From Dechloromonas sp. HYN0024 (GTDB lineage Bacteria > Pseudomonadota > Gammaproteobacteria > Burkholderiales > Rhodocyclaceae), in the NCBI RefSeq assembly GCF_003441615.1, contig NZ_CP031842.1, forward strand, positions 1,630,501 through 1,694,500: a stretch of DNA of 64,000 nucleotides. Direction: 5' to 3'. Shown piece by piece: positions 37,991 to 47,084 of this stretch. The notes beneath the pieces are model-generated. The model made no database searches, was not told the origin of the DNA, and saw nothing but the letters and a program-made list of their open reading frames with translations. Numbering within the stretch: the stretch's first letter is position 1; each line of letters starts with the position of its first letter. The position numbers and the translations under genes were made by a program.

Positions 37991-39078
37991 ATGCCCCTTC
38001 CCAGCTTCGACCCAGCCCTCTATCCAACCCAGCTCGCCAGCAAACTCGCCCATTTCGAGCAAACCTTCGCCTCGCTTGGCGTCAACAACACTGTCGCCCA
38101 TGCCTCGACGCCGCTGCACTACCGCCTGCGCGCCGAATTCCGGATCTGGCACGAAGGCGACCGCCTTGATTACGCCATGTTCGATCCGGAAGACCCGAAG
38201 GTGCCGATCACCCTCGATACCTTCCCCCCGCCGCTGAGTCCATCTGCACCCTGATGCCGCGCCTGCGTGAGCGCCTGGCCACCAGCGAAACCCTGCGCCG
38301 CCGACTGTTCCAGGCTGATTTCCTGGCCACCCTGAGCGGTGACATGCTGGTCACCCTGATTTATCACCGCAAGCTCGATACCGACTGGGAAGCCGCCGCC
38401 GGCGAACTGGCCGCCGAACTCGGCATCCAGCTCATCGGCCGCAGCCGTGGCCAGAAGATTGTGCTGGGCCGCGACTGGGTCCTCGAAGAATTTGAACTGA
38501 ATGGTCGCCAGCTGCGCTACAAGCAGGTTGAAGGAAGCTTTACCCAGCCCAATGGCGGCGTCAATCGCCAGATGCTGGGCTGGGCCTGCCAGCAGGCGGC
38601 CGGTATCGGCGGCAATCTGGTCGAACTGTATTGCGGAAACGGAAACTTCACCATTGCCCTGTCGCCCCTGTTCGATCAGGTACTGGCCACCGAAGTCAGC
38701 AAGTCGTCCGTTCATGCCGCCCAGTACAACCTGGCCGCCAATCAGGTCGAAAACGTCGCCATTGCACGCATGTCGAGCGAGGAATTCAGCAATGCCCTGG
38801 CAGGCCGCGAAGAATTCACGCGACTCAAGGATATCGACCTGGCTCCGTTCCGCCACGCCACGCTTTTTGTCGACCCGCCGCGCAGTGGTCTGGATGCTGT
38901 CACCCTCGAACTGGCCCGCGGCTTCGACCGTATCCTGTACATTTCCTGCAACCAGCAAACCTTGCACGACAATGTCACCGCCCTGCATGACACGCACAGC
39001 ATCAGCGCCTCAGCAGTTTTTGACCAGTTTCCCTACACGCACCATCTGGAGTGCGGCCTGCTGCTGACGCGGCGCTGA
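37991..39078 (+). pseudogene. trmA: TrmA, tRNA (uracil-54-C5) methyltransferase, frameshifted
   Basis: Two adjacent frames together make one TrmA, which forms ribothymidine at tRNA position 54. The first (37991-38254) covers the N-terminus to VPITLDTFPP; the second (from 38254) has QVEGSFTQPNGGVN, LVELYCGNGNFT, FVDPPRSGLD and the catalytic Cys in ISCNQQTL. Aligned from memory with E. coli TrmA, the break lies in the six-C run at 38224-38229; one more C restores a single frame with matching length. It is either a sequencing error or a real frameshift. Confidence 0.85.
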
Positions 39079-39162
39079 TTTCTTTCTCTGCACGTCAGTC
39101 GGCCGCCGGCCGACTGCAACCCAGTGATGCTCAACAAGATCACCACGCCCCCGGGATTTCCC

Positions 39163-39432
39163 ATGAAAAAGACTGATCTCTACAAAAACCTTGCCAGCAA
39201 GATCGACCGCAACATGAAACAGGCCGGCACGCCGGACCGTTTCAGCCAGGGCGCGCTCCTCGACCGCAAGGAACAGCGCAAGCTCGACCAGGCCAAGGGC
39301 CTCATCCCCTTTGCCGTCAAGCTCGATGCCCAACTCGCCGAACAACTGCGCAGCCTGGCCGAAAGCCACGAAGGCGGCCTCAATGCAGTGGTTGAAAGTC
39401 TGCTGCGCAAGGGCCTCGCCGCCAGCGTTTAA
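39163..39432 (+). CDS. hypothetical protein
   Basis: An 89-residue, basic helical protein starting MKKTDLYKNLASKID, with ending NAVVESLLRKGLAASV that looks like a ribbon-helix-helix or Arc-like tail. Not recognised. The ATG at 39163 was chosen over 39124 because similar short proteins start with MKKTDLYKN. Confidence 0.55.
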   Translation: MKKTDLYKNLASKIDRNMKQAGTPDRFSQGALLDRKEQRKLDQAKGLIPFAVKLDAQLAEQLRSLAESHEGGLNAVVESLLRKGLAASV

Positions 39433-39489
39433 AGTTGTTCACCCTGCGCGCGGGTTAAACTCGCCCCACTGACATTACCTGCCCCGCTC

Positions 39490-40830
39490 ATGACTTTTTC
39501 TACCCTCGGCCTTGCCGACACCCTGCTCCAGTCGCTCGAAGCACTTGGCTACACGACACCGACACCGATCCAGACGCAAGCCATCCCGGCCATTCTCGAA
39601 GGCCGCGACCTCATGGCGGCTGCCCAGACCGGCACCGGCAAGACGGCCGGCTTTGCCCTGCCCATCCTGCACAGCCTCGCGGCCGATGGCGTCAAGGTCG
39701 GCAGCAACTCGGTCCGCGCCCTCGTCCTCGTGCCGACGCGCGAACTGGCCGAACAGGTCCATGCCAGCTTCCGCCAATATGGCGAACACACCGGCGTCAG
39801 TACCTATGCCGCCTACGGTGGCGTCAGCATCAATCCGCAGATGATGCGCCTGCGTCGCGGCGTTGATGTCCTGGTCGCCACGCCCGGCCGTCTGCTCGAC
39901 CTCTACAGCCAGAACGCCCTCAAGCTCAACAAGGTCCAGGTCCTCGTCCTCGATGAAGCCGACCGCATGCTCGATCTCGGCTTTGCCACCGAACTCGATG
40001 CGGTTTTTGCCGCCCTTCCCAAAAAGCGGCAGACCCTGCTCTTCTCGGCTACCTTCTCCGACAACATCCGCAGCCTCGCCAAGGCCCGCCTGCGCAACCC
40101 GCTGAGCATCGAGGTCAGTCCGCGCAACAGCACGGTCAAGGCAGTCAAGCAGTGGATGGTGCCGGTCGACAAGAAGCGCAAGACAGAGCTTTTCCTGTTC
40201 ATGCGCAAGGACCGGCGCTGGGGCCAGGTGCTGGTCTTCGTCAAGACCAAGCGCGGCGCCGATGAACTGGTCGGCATCCTGCACGCCAAGCGCATCAAGG
40301 CCGACGCCATCCACGGCGACAAGCCCCAACCGGCCCGCCTGCGCGCCCTCGAAAGCTTCAAGGCTGGCGAAGTGCAGATTCTCGTCGCCACCGACGTCGC
40401 TGCCCGCGGTCTGGATATCGACGACCTGCCCCAAGTCGTCAATTTCGACTTGCCCATCGTCGCCGAAGACTACATCCACCGCATCGGCCGTACCGGCCGC
40501 GCCGGTGCCACCGGTGAAGCCATTTCGTTGGTTTGCGCCGACGAAGCTCCGCTCCTCGCGGCCATCGAAACGCTACTCAAGCAAACCCTCAGCCGCGAAG
40601 AAGAACCGGGATTCGAACCCGATCACCGCATTCCACTGACCGGCGCTGCCGCCATCGCGGCCAAGAAGCCCAAAAAACCGAAGGTCGCCGGTGGCCGGGG
40701 CGGCAAAGGCACCCCGAGCAATTGGGTCGGCTTTGATGACGCGCCCAAGCGCCCGTCTGCCCGCCCCGGAAAAAGTCCCCGGCCAGCAGGAAAAACCGGC
40801 CAGAAGCCGAACCGGTCGGGTGGTCGCTAA
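39490..40830 (+). CDS. rhlE: RhlE-type DEAD-box RNA helicase
   Basis: A 446-residue ATP-dependent RNA helicase: AQTGTGKTAGFALP (Walker A, about 42-55), VLDEADRMLD (motif II), SATFSD (motif III), and HRIGRTGRAG (motif VI, around 331-340), with a basic C-terminal tail (KKPKKPKV, KSPRPAGKTGQKPN). Such enzymes aid ribosome assembly and mRNA decay. Confidence 0.93.
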   Translation: MTFSTLGLADTLLQSLEALGYTTPTPIQTQAIPAILEGRDLMAAAQTGTGKTAGFALPILHSLAADGVKVGSNSVRALVLVPTRELAEQVHASFRQYGEHTGVSTYAAYGGVSINPQMMRLRRGVDVLVATPGRLLDLYSQNALKLNKVQVLVLDEADRMLDLGFATELDAVFAALPKKRQTLLFSATFSDNIRSLAKARLRNPLSIEVSPRNSTVKAVKQWMVPVDKKRKTELFLFMRKDRRWGQVLVFVKTKRGADELVGILHAKRIKADAIHGDKPQPARLRALESFKAGEVQILVATDVAARGLDIDDLPQVVNFDLPIVAEDYIHRIGRTGRAGATGEAISLVCADEAPLLAAIETLLKQTLSREEEPGFEPDHRIPLTGAAAIAAKKPKKPKVAGGRGGKGTPSNWVGFDDAPKRPSARPGKSPRPAGKTGQKPNRSGGR

Positions 40831-40855
40831 AGAAAATCGTGGCCAGCAATTAATC

Positions 40856-40882
40856 AAGGCACTTCACGCGAAGTGCCTTTTT
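40856..40882 (+). terminator. rho-independent terminator after rhlE
   Basis: AAGGCACTTC pairs with GAAGTGCCTT over a 4-base loop, then TTT. Confidence 0.9.
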
Positions 40883-40931
40883 CATGTGCCTCGCCCCCGG
40901 TGTGGGCATTTTTTCGGCAGCGGCCAGGCGT

Positions 40932-42140
40932 TTACGCCAGTGCTAACGCCTCATTCGCCCCGGAAACAACGCGATTGCGTCCTGTCGCCTTGGCCAGATA
41001 AAGCGCCTCATCGGCGCAATGCAGCAAATGGTCGAGATCGTAACCATCGCTCGCCACACCGATACTGACCGTATTGCTCACCCCGACGCCCGCGCCGAGG
41101 ACCGGGGTTGCTGCATAGGATTTGCAGAAACGCTCGGCCAGCGCCTGCGCTTCGGCCAGGGTCGTATCCGGCAGAAGCATGGCGAACTCCTCGCCGCCCA
41201 TCCGCCCACACACATCGGATTTGCGCAGGCTTCCCTTCAGTTGATCTGCCAACGCGCGCAAAACCGCGTCACCGACTGAATGACCAAACTGGTCATTGAT
41301 CTGCTTGAAATGGTCGGCATCGATCATCGCAACGCTCAAAGGAAGCTGGTTACGTTCACAATAGGCCGCCAGGGTCTGACCATGCTCGAAAAATGCCCGG
41401 CGGTTTTCCAGTCCGGTCAATTCATCCGTATGCGCCATCATCTCCGCCCTCTGCTTGGCGGCCGACAGGCGGTAGGTCAATTTGAAATTCTCGCTTTGCG
41501 CGGCCGATAACGCCGCACTGGCTCGGACCAGTACGATCATGTAAAACAATGCGGCGACGCCCAGCCCCGTCTCCACGGGCAGACCGCCAAAAAGGAACCA
41601 GACTGTGGTTGGCAGCAGAACGCTGGCCATTGACCCGGCCACCATGTAGGGCCGCGCCGAGTAATGCAAGAAGGCACCGGCCGACATTCCCAACAGAATG
41701 GTGAATTCAATCAACCGATAGACCAGCGAGCTTTCCCGGACAATCAGCAGCACGCCAAGCCCCCAGGCCAGCGTCGTGAACATCAGCGTCACGGCATAGC
41801 GGGTTTCCCAATCGAGTATCTCCAGGCCTGCCGGCCTGCGTCGCCGATGCAACCAGAACAGCCCAAAGCGCATGATGGTGCCAAGGCAGATAGTGGCCAG
41901 CCACCCGACCAGCAAGTCATGCCTGACTTCGCTCCAGATCAGCTGACACAGCAGCAAGGCCACGATGAGACTGATGAAGACGGCCGGATATGACTGCTCG
42001 TACAGCAGATGGAGCTGGTCTGCCCGGACGCGGGCAGCCAAACCCGGCTCATCATCTTGCGGAGGGGGAAAATCCATATTTTTCATGGGAGGCTGACTAT
42101 GCGATGACACCTGACTCAAGTCAAGCGATGGCACCGTCAT
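40932..42140 (-). CDS. membrane diguanylate cyclase (GGDEF)
   Basis: A protein with five or six membrane helices in the N-terminal half and a C-terminal GGDEF domain with the active-site GRMGGEEFAMLLPD, so it should make cyclic di-GMP. The start is uncertain: ATGs at 42194, 42140, 42086 and 42077 are in frame, with no clear ribosome site; I list 42140. The sequence from ADQLHLLYEQSYPAV onward is the firm part. Confidence 0.85.
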   Translation of the reverse strand: MTVPSLDLSQVSSHSQPPMKNMDFPPPQDDEPGLAARVRADQLHLLYEQSYPAVFISLIVALLLCQLIWSEVRHDLLVGWLATICLGTIMRFGLFWLHRRRRPAGLEILDWETRYAVTLMFTTLAWGLGVLLIVRESSLVYRLIEFTILLGMSAGAFLHYSARPYMVAGSMASVLLPTTVWFLFGGLPVETGLGVAALFYMIVLVRASAALSAAQSENFKLTYRLSAAKQRAEMMAHTDELTGLENRRAFFEHGQTLAAYCERNQLPLSVAMIDADHFKQINDQFGHSVGDAVLRALADQLKGSLRKSDVCGRMGGEEFAMLLPDTTLAEAQALAERFCKSYAATPVLGAGVGVSNTVSIGVASDGYDLDHLLHCADEALYLAKATGRNRVVSGANEALALA

Positions 42141-42434
42141 TCTCGATATTTCAGCCAATAGACTGAGCTTGCGACATAGCCAGCCCAAATTCATGAACCT
42201 GCGTGGTGACCGCACAACAAGTTCCAGTGCCCGACAAACCAATGCCCAGCCAGCATCGTCGTCAGAATTATCCGGATGTGAAACGCCTCAAACGACACAA
42301 TCGTTTTCATAATTTTCGGAATAATGATAATTTCCCCACAGTAGAGAATTATTTAATCAACCTAAAATAGGTCAATAGACTCTCGGAACACCCGCCATCG
42401 CTGAACCTCAGGCGGGCTGACGCTGGACGCAAAC

Positions 42435-43934
42435 ATGACGCTAACCGATTCCAGTCACAATTCCCGAGCGGCCATGGCGGCCGTCGTCCTGTTTCTGGTA
42501 TTCGATTTTTCAGCCCTGGCGCTGAATTTCTGGCTGACCTCGAAAATCGAGCGGCAAGCGATTGGCATCAATCTGGCGGGACGGCAACGCATGCTCTCCC
42601 AACGTATGGCCAAGGTACTCCTGCAACTCGAGGATGCGCGGCAAGACGGCACCGACCCGAGTACGCCATTGGCCGAACTGAAAGTCACCCACGATCTATT
42701 CGACCTGACGCTGCAGGGATTTTCCCAAGGGCACCAGACATTCGGTGGTGCCAATGAAGAGATTTTTCTCGAAGCAGTCAATGGCGAAGAGGCCAGGAAT
42801 GTCCTTGTTCAGGCCAACGCAGTCTGGCTACCGTACCGTGAGATGGTTCTGGCGGTCATACAGGGGGGAGCGGGCAATCTGGGTACGACGCTGCCACCCG
42901 CAGCCACCTACGCAAAGCAGCACAACCTTGAAATTCTGGGTCTGATGAATCGATTGACTACAGAACTCGAACGGCTAACCAAGGCCGAAGCAGTGCAGGT
43001 ACGTATCTATCAGGGTGCGGCTTTCATATTGGCGCTGATTAACTTCATCGGGGCTTTTTTTCTGTATTCCCGGCGCATCGGAGAAGCCACCAAGAACCTG
43101 GGCCTGCTAGATGAAATTCTCAACAAGGTCTCGGCCAGTGTCATGGTGCTCGGTGAAGACGGGGCGACCATCATCATGGCAAACCGTACGGCTAGAGCCT
43201 TGTTCTGCTATCAGGACGACATGGTGGGACGGCGGCTCGATACGCTGGTCTCCGGCAAGGAGGGGAACATGATAGGCCTCCGCAAGGATGGCACCAGTTT
43301 TCTCGCCATTACGGAACGCACTGAGGCCCACCTCGGCAGCAGAAAGCTATATATCGAGACCATTCTTGATATCACGCAGCAACGCATGACCGAAGAACAT
43401 CTGAGCAGCCTGGCCTACCACGACCTCCTGACCAAACTGCCCAACCGGCTGCATTTCGATGACCGGCTGAACGTCGAAGTCGACCATGCCCAACGTAAGG
43501 GGCAGACCCTTTGCGTGCTGTTTATTGACCTGGACGGCTTTAAGTCGGTTAACGACACCTATGGTCACGAAGTCGGCGATCTTCTCCTGCAGGATGTCGC
43601 CGTGCGGCTCATGCGATGTTTGCGCGAAAGCGATACGATTTCCCGCCGTGGCGGCGATGAGTTCACCGCCATCATCAACGATGTCGGCTCCCGCGAAAAC
43701 TGCGCCAAGGTAGCTCAGGTCATCGTTTCGCAACTGGCCAAGCCATTCTCCATCAAAACGCATGAATTACGGGTCGGTGCCAGCGTCGGCATCAGCGTCT
43801 ACCCGACCGATGGGGTGGATGGCCAGTTGCTGCTCAGCCGGGCCGACGAGGCCATGTACAAAGCCAAACAGGAAGGCCGGGGCCGTTATTGCTTCTATTC
43901 GATGCCCTCGAATGAGGAAGCCACGCCAGTCTAA
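42435..43934 (+). CDS. PilJ-sensor/PAS diguanylate cyclase
   Basis: A 499-residue protein: a membrane helix (about 11-35), a periplasmic PilJ-type sensor domain (NLAGRQRMLSQRMAKVLLQLE), a second membrane helix (about 194-215), a PAS domain (LDEILNKVSASVMVLGEDGA) and a C-terminal GGDEF domain with SRRGGDEFTAII. The signature suggests active cyclic di-GMP synthesis in response to a signal sensed outside. It is divergent from the other cyclase across 294 bp of AT-rich DNA, which holds their promoters. Confidence 0.9.
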   Translation: MTLTDSSHNSRAAMAAVVLFLVFDFSALALNFWLTSKIERQAIGINLAGRQRMLSQRMAKVLLQLEDARQDGTDPSTPLAELKVTHDLFDLTLQGFSQGHQTFGGANEEIFLEAVNGEEARNVLVQANAVWLPYREMVLAVIQGGAGNLGTTLPPAATYAKQHNLEILGLMNRLTTELERLTKAEAVQVRIYQGAAFILALINFIGAFFLYSRRIGEATKNLGLLDEILNKVSASVMVLGEDGATIIMANRTARALFCYQDDMVGRRLDTLVSGKEGNMIGLRKDGTSFLAITERTEAHLGSRKLYIETILDITQQRMTEEHLSSLAYHDLLTKLPNRLHFDDRLNVEVDHAQRKGQTLCVLFIDLDGFKSVNDTYGHEVGDLLLQDVAVRLMRCLRESDTISRRGGDEFTAIINDVGSRENCAKVAQVIVSQLAKPFSIKTHELRVGASVGISVYPTDGVDGQLLLSRADEAMYKAKQEGRGRYCFYSMPSNEEATPV

Positions 43935-44002
43935 TAAGCGGTCACTAGGGCGAAAACGAGCAAAACCTGACAACCAGCCGCCAAAGACGCGCGCTGGAAA
44001 CG

Positions 44003-44028
44003 AAAAAGCCACCCGAAGGTGGCTTTTT
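44003..44028. terminator. bidirectional terminator between cyclase and tRNA genes
   Basis: AAAAAGCCACC and GGTGGCTTTTT form a perfect stem over a CGAA tetraloop. Confidence 0.9.
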
Positions 44029-44038
44029 CATGAATTTT

Positions 44039-44115
44039 TGGTGCGCCCGGAGCGATTCGAACGCCCGACCCCTTGGTTCGTAGCCAAGTACTCTATCCAG
44101 CTGAGCTACGGGCGC
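44039..44115 (-). tRNA. tRNA-Arg (ACG), copy 1
   Basis: Minus-strand cloverleaf with GCGCCCG/CGGGCGC acceptor arms, anticodon loop CTACGAA (anticodon ACG), TTCGAATC T-loop and an encoded CCA end. It is identical to the copy 140 bp away. A tandem array of two. Confidence 0.96.
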
Positions 44116-44178
44116 ACACCTAAACTGCTTTTACCTCTACTGCCTGTCGCTAGCCAAAACTATCGACATTTGTCCTGA

Positions 44179-44255
44179 TGGTGCGCCCGGAGCGATTCGA
44201 ACGCCCGACCCCTTGGTTCGTAGCCAAGTACTCTATCCAGCTGAGCTACGGGCGC
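44179..44255 (-). tRNA. tRNA-Arg (ACG), copy 2
   Basis: Same sequence as the copy at 44039-44115, including the CCA end, separated by a 63-base spacer. Confidence 0.96.
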
Positions 44256-44320
44256 ACTGTCAGAGCGGCGCATTATACGGAGGTTGGCGTAGAATGCAAG
44301 GTTTCCGCCGAAAAAAGCTG

Positions 44321-44587
44321 ATGTCTTTTTCCTTCGTTCGCATGCCGAAGTACCCCGAGTGCTGGTCGAGTTGCGGCTCGTGCGCGAGTGGCGACATCTT
44401 CATTCTGGAATTGCTGGTGACAGTTGGCGAGATGGTGCAGCGGGACGACAACATCCTGACGCTGGAAACCGGCAAGGTAGCGCTGGACATTCCCAGCCCG
44501 CACGCCGGCCGGGTGGTGCAGATTCATGTCACAGAGGGCGATACGGTCGATGAAGGCGGGCTACTGGTAACCCTGGAAACAGTCTGA
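44321..44587 (+). CDS. free-standing lipoyl/biotinyl-domain protein
   Basis: An 88-residue protein that is almost only a biotinyl/lipoyl attachment domain. Lys52 in TLETGKVALDIPSPHAG sits where the lipoyl or biotin Lys is, though the preceding residue is Gly and not Asp or Met, which favours lipoyl. A Cys-rich start (Cys14, Cys18, Cys21, within CWSSCGSC) is unlike ordinary E2 domains. No dehydrogenase or carboxylase gene is near. The ATG at 44321 is chosen because the longer frame overlaps the tRNA. Confidence 0.7.
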   Translation: MSFSFVRMPKYPECWSSCGSCASGDIFILELLVTVGEMVQRDDNILTLETGKVALDIPSPHAGRVVQIHVTEGDTVDEGGLLVTLETV

Positions 44588-44623
44588 GAAACGCCTTGAA
44601 GCCGCCGGACTCGCCCTCTGCCA

Positions 44624-44965
44624 TCACTTTGGGAGATCGACCTCCATGGCATTGCGCACTTCACGTACGCCATGCACATTGCTGGCAAGATCCAGGGCAC
44701 GACGCAAGGCGTGCTCATCGGGCACCGAGCCGCCGACCGTAACGACCGACGACTTGGTGACGACGCGCAAGTGCGAACCGGCCAGACCAATGTCGGTGCG
44801 CAGCAGGGTTTCCACTCTGTCATTGAGCGCCATGTCCTTGGCCTTGGTGTTGGCGATCATCGCAGCCAGCACTTGCGGGTCGTCAGTGGCGAAGGCCGAG
44901 AGGCCGAGGCCGGCCAAGGTGGCTGCCGCGGTAATGCAGACGATCATGAGTTTTCGTTTGAGCAT
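44624..44965 (-). CDS. BON-domain periplasmic protein
   Basis: A 113-residue exported protein: signal peptide (about 1-25), helix DPQVLAAMIANTKAKDMAL, then a BON domain (LRVVTKSSVVTVGGSVPDEHALRRA). BON domains bind membranes or phospholipids and accompany envelope stress. The ATG at 44965 keeps the signal peptide. It has a sigma-54 promoter with a GlrR-type site upstream, beside glrR itself. Confidence 0.85.
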   Translation of the reverse strand: MLKRKLMIVCITAAATLAGLGLSAFATDDPQVLAAMIANTKAKDMALNDRVETLLRTDIGLAGSHLRVVTKSSVVTVGGSVPDEHALRRALDLASNVHGVREVRNAMEVDLPK

Positions 44966-45003
44966 GAAGATTCCCTTCTTGTGTGATCTGTCACCCACAC
45001 TAT

Positions 45004-45018
45004 GCAAAGGCCATGCCA
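45004..45018 (-). promoter_or_regulatory. sigma-54 promoter of the BON-domain gene
   Basis: On the minus strand TGGCATGGCCTTTGC has exact spacing. Predicted start near 44992, 27 bases before the ATG. Confidence 0.88.
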
Positions 45019-45082
45019 AAAAACAATTTATATTTAGTATCAAATAGTTAAACAACGACCAACGGACCTGGAAGGCATCTTC

Positions 45083-45100
45083 TGTCGCCCTGCGGCGACA
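45083..45100 (-). promoter_or_regulatory. GlrR-type site upstream of the BON-domain gene
   Basis: TGTCGCCCTGCGGCGACA is a TGTC-N10-GACA palindrome with TGTCGC and GCGACA arms, centred about 100 bp before the predicted start. Confidence 0.8.
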
Positions 45101-45123
45101 GATATTGACGGTATGGATCGGCC

Positions 45124-46539
45124 TTAGGCCGGACCGGGCCTGTCGCCAGCTGCTGGCGGGCTTTCGGTTTCACTGCGGAACATGGCAGGTGTCAGGTCAT
45201 GTTTCTGCAACAGGCGGTAAAACTCGGTCCGATTACGATCAGCCAGGCGGGCGGCATCGGCGACGCTACCATCGGTCAGCTTGAGCAACTGGACGAGATA
45301 ATTGCGCTCAAACCGCTGTTTGGCCTCGGCATAGTTCAGGGTATCCATCGACGGCACGCGCAGGGCGCGCTGGACGAGGGTCAGGGGAATGAGCGGCGTC
45401 GAGGTCAGTGCACAGCTTTGCTCGACGACGTTGAACAGTTGCCGGACATTGCCTGGCCAGGCCGCCGTGGCAAGCGCCTCAAGGGCCTCAGGGGCGAAGC
45501 CGTTGACCGGCTTGCCGTATTTTCCGGCGAGGAGTTGGACAAAATGCATGGCGAGCAGCGCAATGTCCTCGCGTCGCTCGTCAAGGCGGGGCAAGGTCAG
45601 CGAAACAACGTCAAGGCGGTAATAGAGGTCTTCGCGGAACTGTCCCTCCGCCATCGCGGCATCGAGGTCGCGGTGGGTTGCCGAGAGCAGACGGACATCA
45701 ACCGGCTCGGCCTTGGTCGTGCCGACCGGGCGCACGACGCGTTCCTGCAGGACACGCAGGAGCTTGACCTGGAGAGCCAGCGGCATGTCACCGATTTCAT
45801 CGAGGAAGAGCGTGCCACCGTTGGCCGCCTGGAACAGACCGACACGGCTGGCTCCGGCCCCGGTGAAAGCCCCCTTGGCATGACCAAAGAGTTCGGACTC
45901 GAGCAATTGTTCCGGAATCGCGCCGCAGTTAATAGCCACGAAAGGCCCCTTGGCACGCGGACTGGCCCGGTGGATGGCGCGAGCCAGAACTTCCTTGCCG
46001 GAGCCGCTTTCGCCACGGATCAGGACGCTGGCATCGGAAGCAGCAACCATGCGCGCTTCGGCCATCAGCTCGGCCATCTTGCTGCTGCGGAAGATGACGC
46101 CGCTCATCCAGCTGTCGTCGCCCTTCCCGGCCTCGCCGGGCCGCTCACCGGATTCGGAATTTGGTGCCGAGAGTTGCAGGGCACGGTCGATTTTTTCGAG
46201 CAGGATCTGGCTGTCGAAGGGTTTGGTCAGGTAGCCAAAGACACCCCGCGATGTCGCATCGACTGCATCGGGAATATTGCCGTGGGCGGTCAGCAGGATG
46301 ACCGGCAGCGTTGGCCGGGTGCGGCGGATTTCCTCAAACAAGGCCAGACCATCAAGTCCGGGCAGGCGGACGTCGCTGACGACAACGCGCGGCGGATCGA
46401 CAGCAATCTGCGCCAGCGCCTGTTCAGCCGAACCAACGGCGGTGACCCGGAAGCCCCTGGCACGCAGACGCATGGTCAGCAGCTTGAGGATATCCTCGTC
46501 ATCGTCCACGACCAATACATGTGCGCCGCCGGCCGTCAT
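45124..46539 (-). CDS. glrR: GlrR (QseF)-type sigma-54-dependent response regulator
   Basis: A 471-residue activator: receiver domain with phosphoacceptor Asp56 (VVVSDVRLPG), AAA+ domain with GESGSGKE, the sigma-54 loop GAFTGA and LFLDEIGDMP, and a C-terminal DNA-binding helix with RNRTEFYRLLQKH. Phrases such as IPDAVDATSRGVFGYLTKP and RQLFNVVEQSCALTS match E. coli GlrR closely. GlrR is phosphorylated by GlrK and binds TGTC-N10-GACA. It overlaps the lipoprotein gene by 4 bp. Confidence 0.92.
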   Translation of the reverse strand: MTAGGAHVLVVDDDEDILKLLTMRLRARGFRVTAVGSAEQALAQIAVDPPRVVVSDVRLPGLDGLALFEEIRRTRPTLPVILLTAHGNIPDAVDATSRGVFGYLTKPFDSQILLEKIDRALQLSAPNSESGERPGEAGKGDDSWMSGVIFRSSKMAELMAEARMVAASDASVLIRGESGSGKEVLARAIHRASPRAKGPFVAINCGAIPEQLLESELFGHAKGAFTGAGASRVGLFQAANGGTLFLDEIGDMPLALQVKLLRVLQERVVRPVGTTKAEPVDVRLLSATHRDLDAAMAEGQFREDLYYRLDVVSLTLPRLDERREDIALLAMHFVQLLAGKYGKPVNGFAPEALEALATAAWPGNVRQLFNVVEQSCALTSTPLIPLTLVQRALRVPSMDTLNYAEAKQRFERNYLVQLLKLTDGSVADAARLADRNRTEFYRLLQKHDLTPAMFRSETESPPAAGDRPGPA

Positions 46540-47084
46540 CGTCTTGCTCCTTCGGGTTTGCCGGGCCGCGGTCGCGGAATCAGCGATTTTTCAATGTTGG
46601 CCAGGCTGTCGAGCTTGTCCTGCAACTCGGCACTCTTGCGCTGGCTCTCTTTCAGTTGCTGACCCTGTCTTTCCAGCTGAATTTCAAGCTTGATGCGCTC
46701 GCCATAGTTGTCGGCAAGCTGTCGGGCGAGCGGGTGAAATGTCTGCGCCGCCGGTTCCGTCGACTTCAGGACACCCTCGAGTATTCCATGCCCCCTGGCG
46801 AGATCCTGCTGGACACGCGGATGGCCGAGCAGCATGGCGATCCTGACCTGGTTAAAGGGGGTCTGCGGCAATGCACCGAGCACCGTACGCTCCCGGGTAA
46901 GCTCGGCAGGTGTCAGGCGCGACAGCCCCTGAGAATAGGCCAGGGCCGCATCGGGGCTGGTGTCCTCCAGATGCAGTTTCCTGGCTAGCGGGCCGGACGA
47001 GCAGGCCGTCATGGTCACCCCGAGGGCGAGCGCCCAAAGGAGGATGGCAACTTGGCGAAATGACGTACTAAGGCTACTGCTCAT
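46536..47084 (-). CDS. QseG-like lipoprotein between glrK and glrR
   Basis: A 182-residue lipoprotein with the lipobox TMTACSS (Cys about 28) and a helical, coiled-coil-like C-terminus (LEIQLERQGQQLKESQRKSAE). QseG/YfhG, the lipoprotein partner of the Glr system in E. coli, occupies the same place. The ATG at 47084 was chosen because it opens directly on the signal peptide; it overlaps the end of the kinase gene by 11 bp. Confidence 0.8.
   Translation of the reverse strand: MSSSLSTSFRQVAILLWALALGVTMTACSSGPLARKLHLEDTSPDAALAYSQGLSRLTPAELTRERTVLGALPQTPFNQVRIAMLLGHPRVQQDLARGHGILEGVLKSTEPAAQTFHPLARQLADNYGERIKLEIQLERQGQQLKESQRKSAELQDKLDSLANIEKSLIPRPRPGKPEGARR

Noticed and set aside
44039..44255. 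tandem tRNA-Arg as an attachment site duplicate
   Set aside because: Both copies are complete tRNA genes with CCA ends, and no integrase or mobile gene lies between them; ordinary tandem duplication is simpler.
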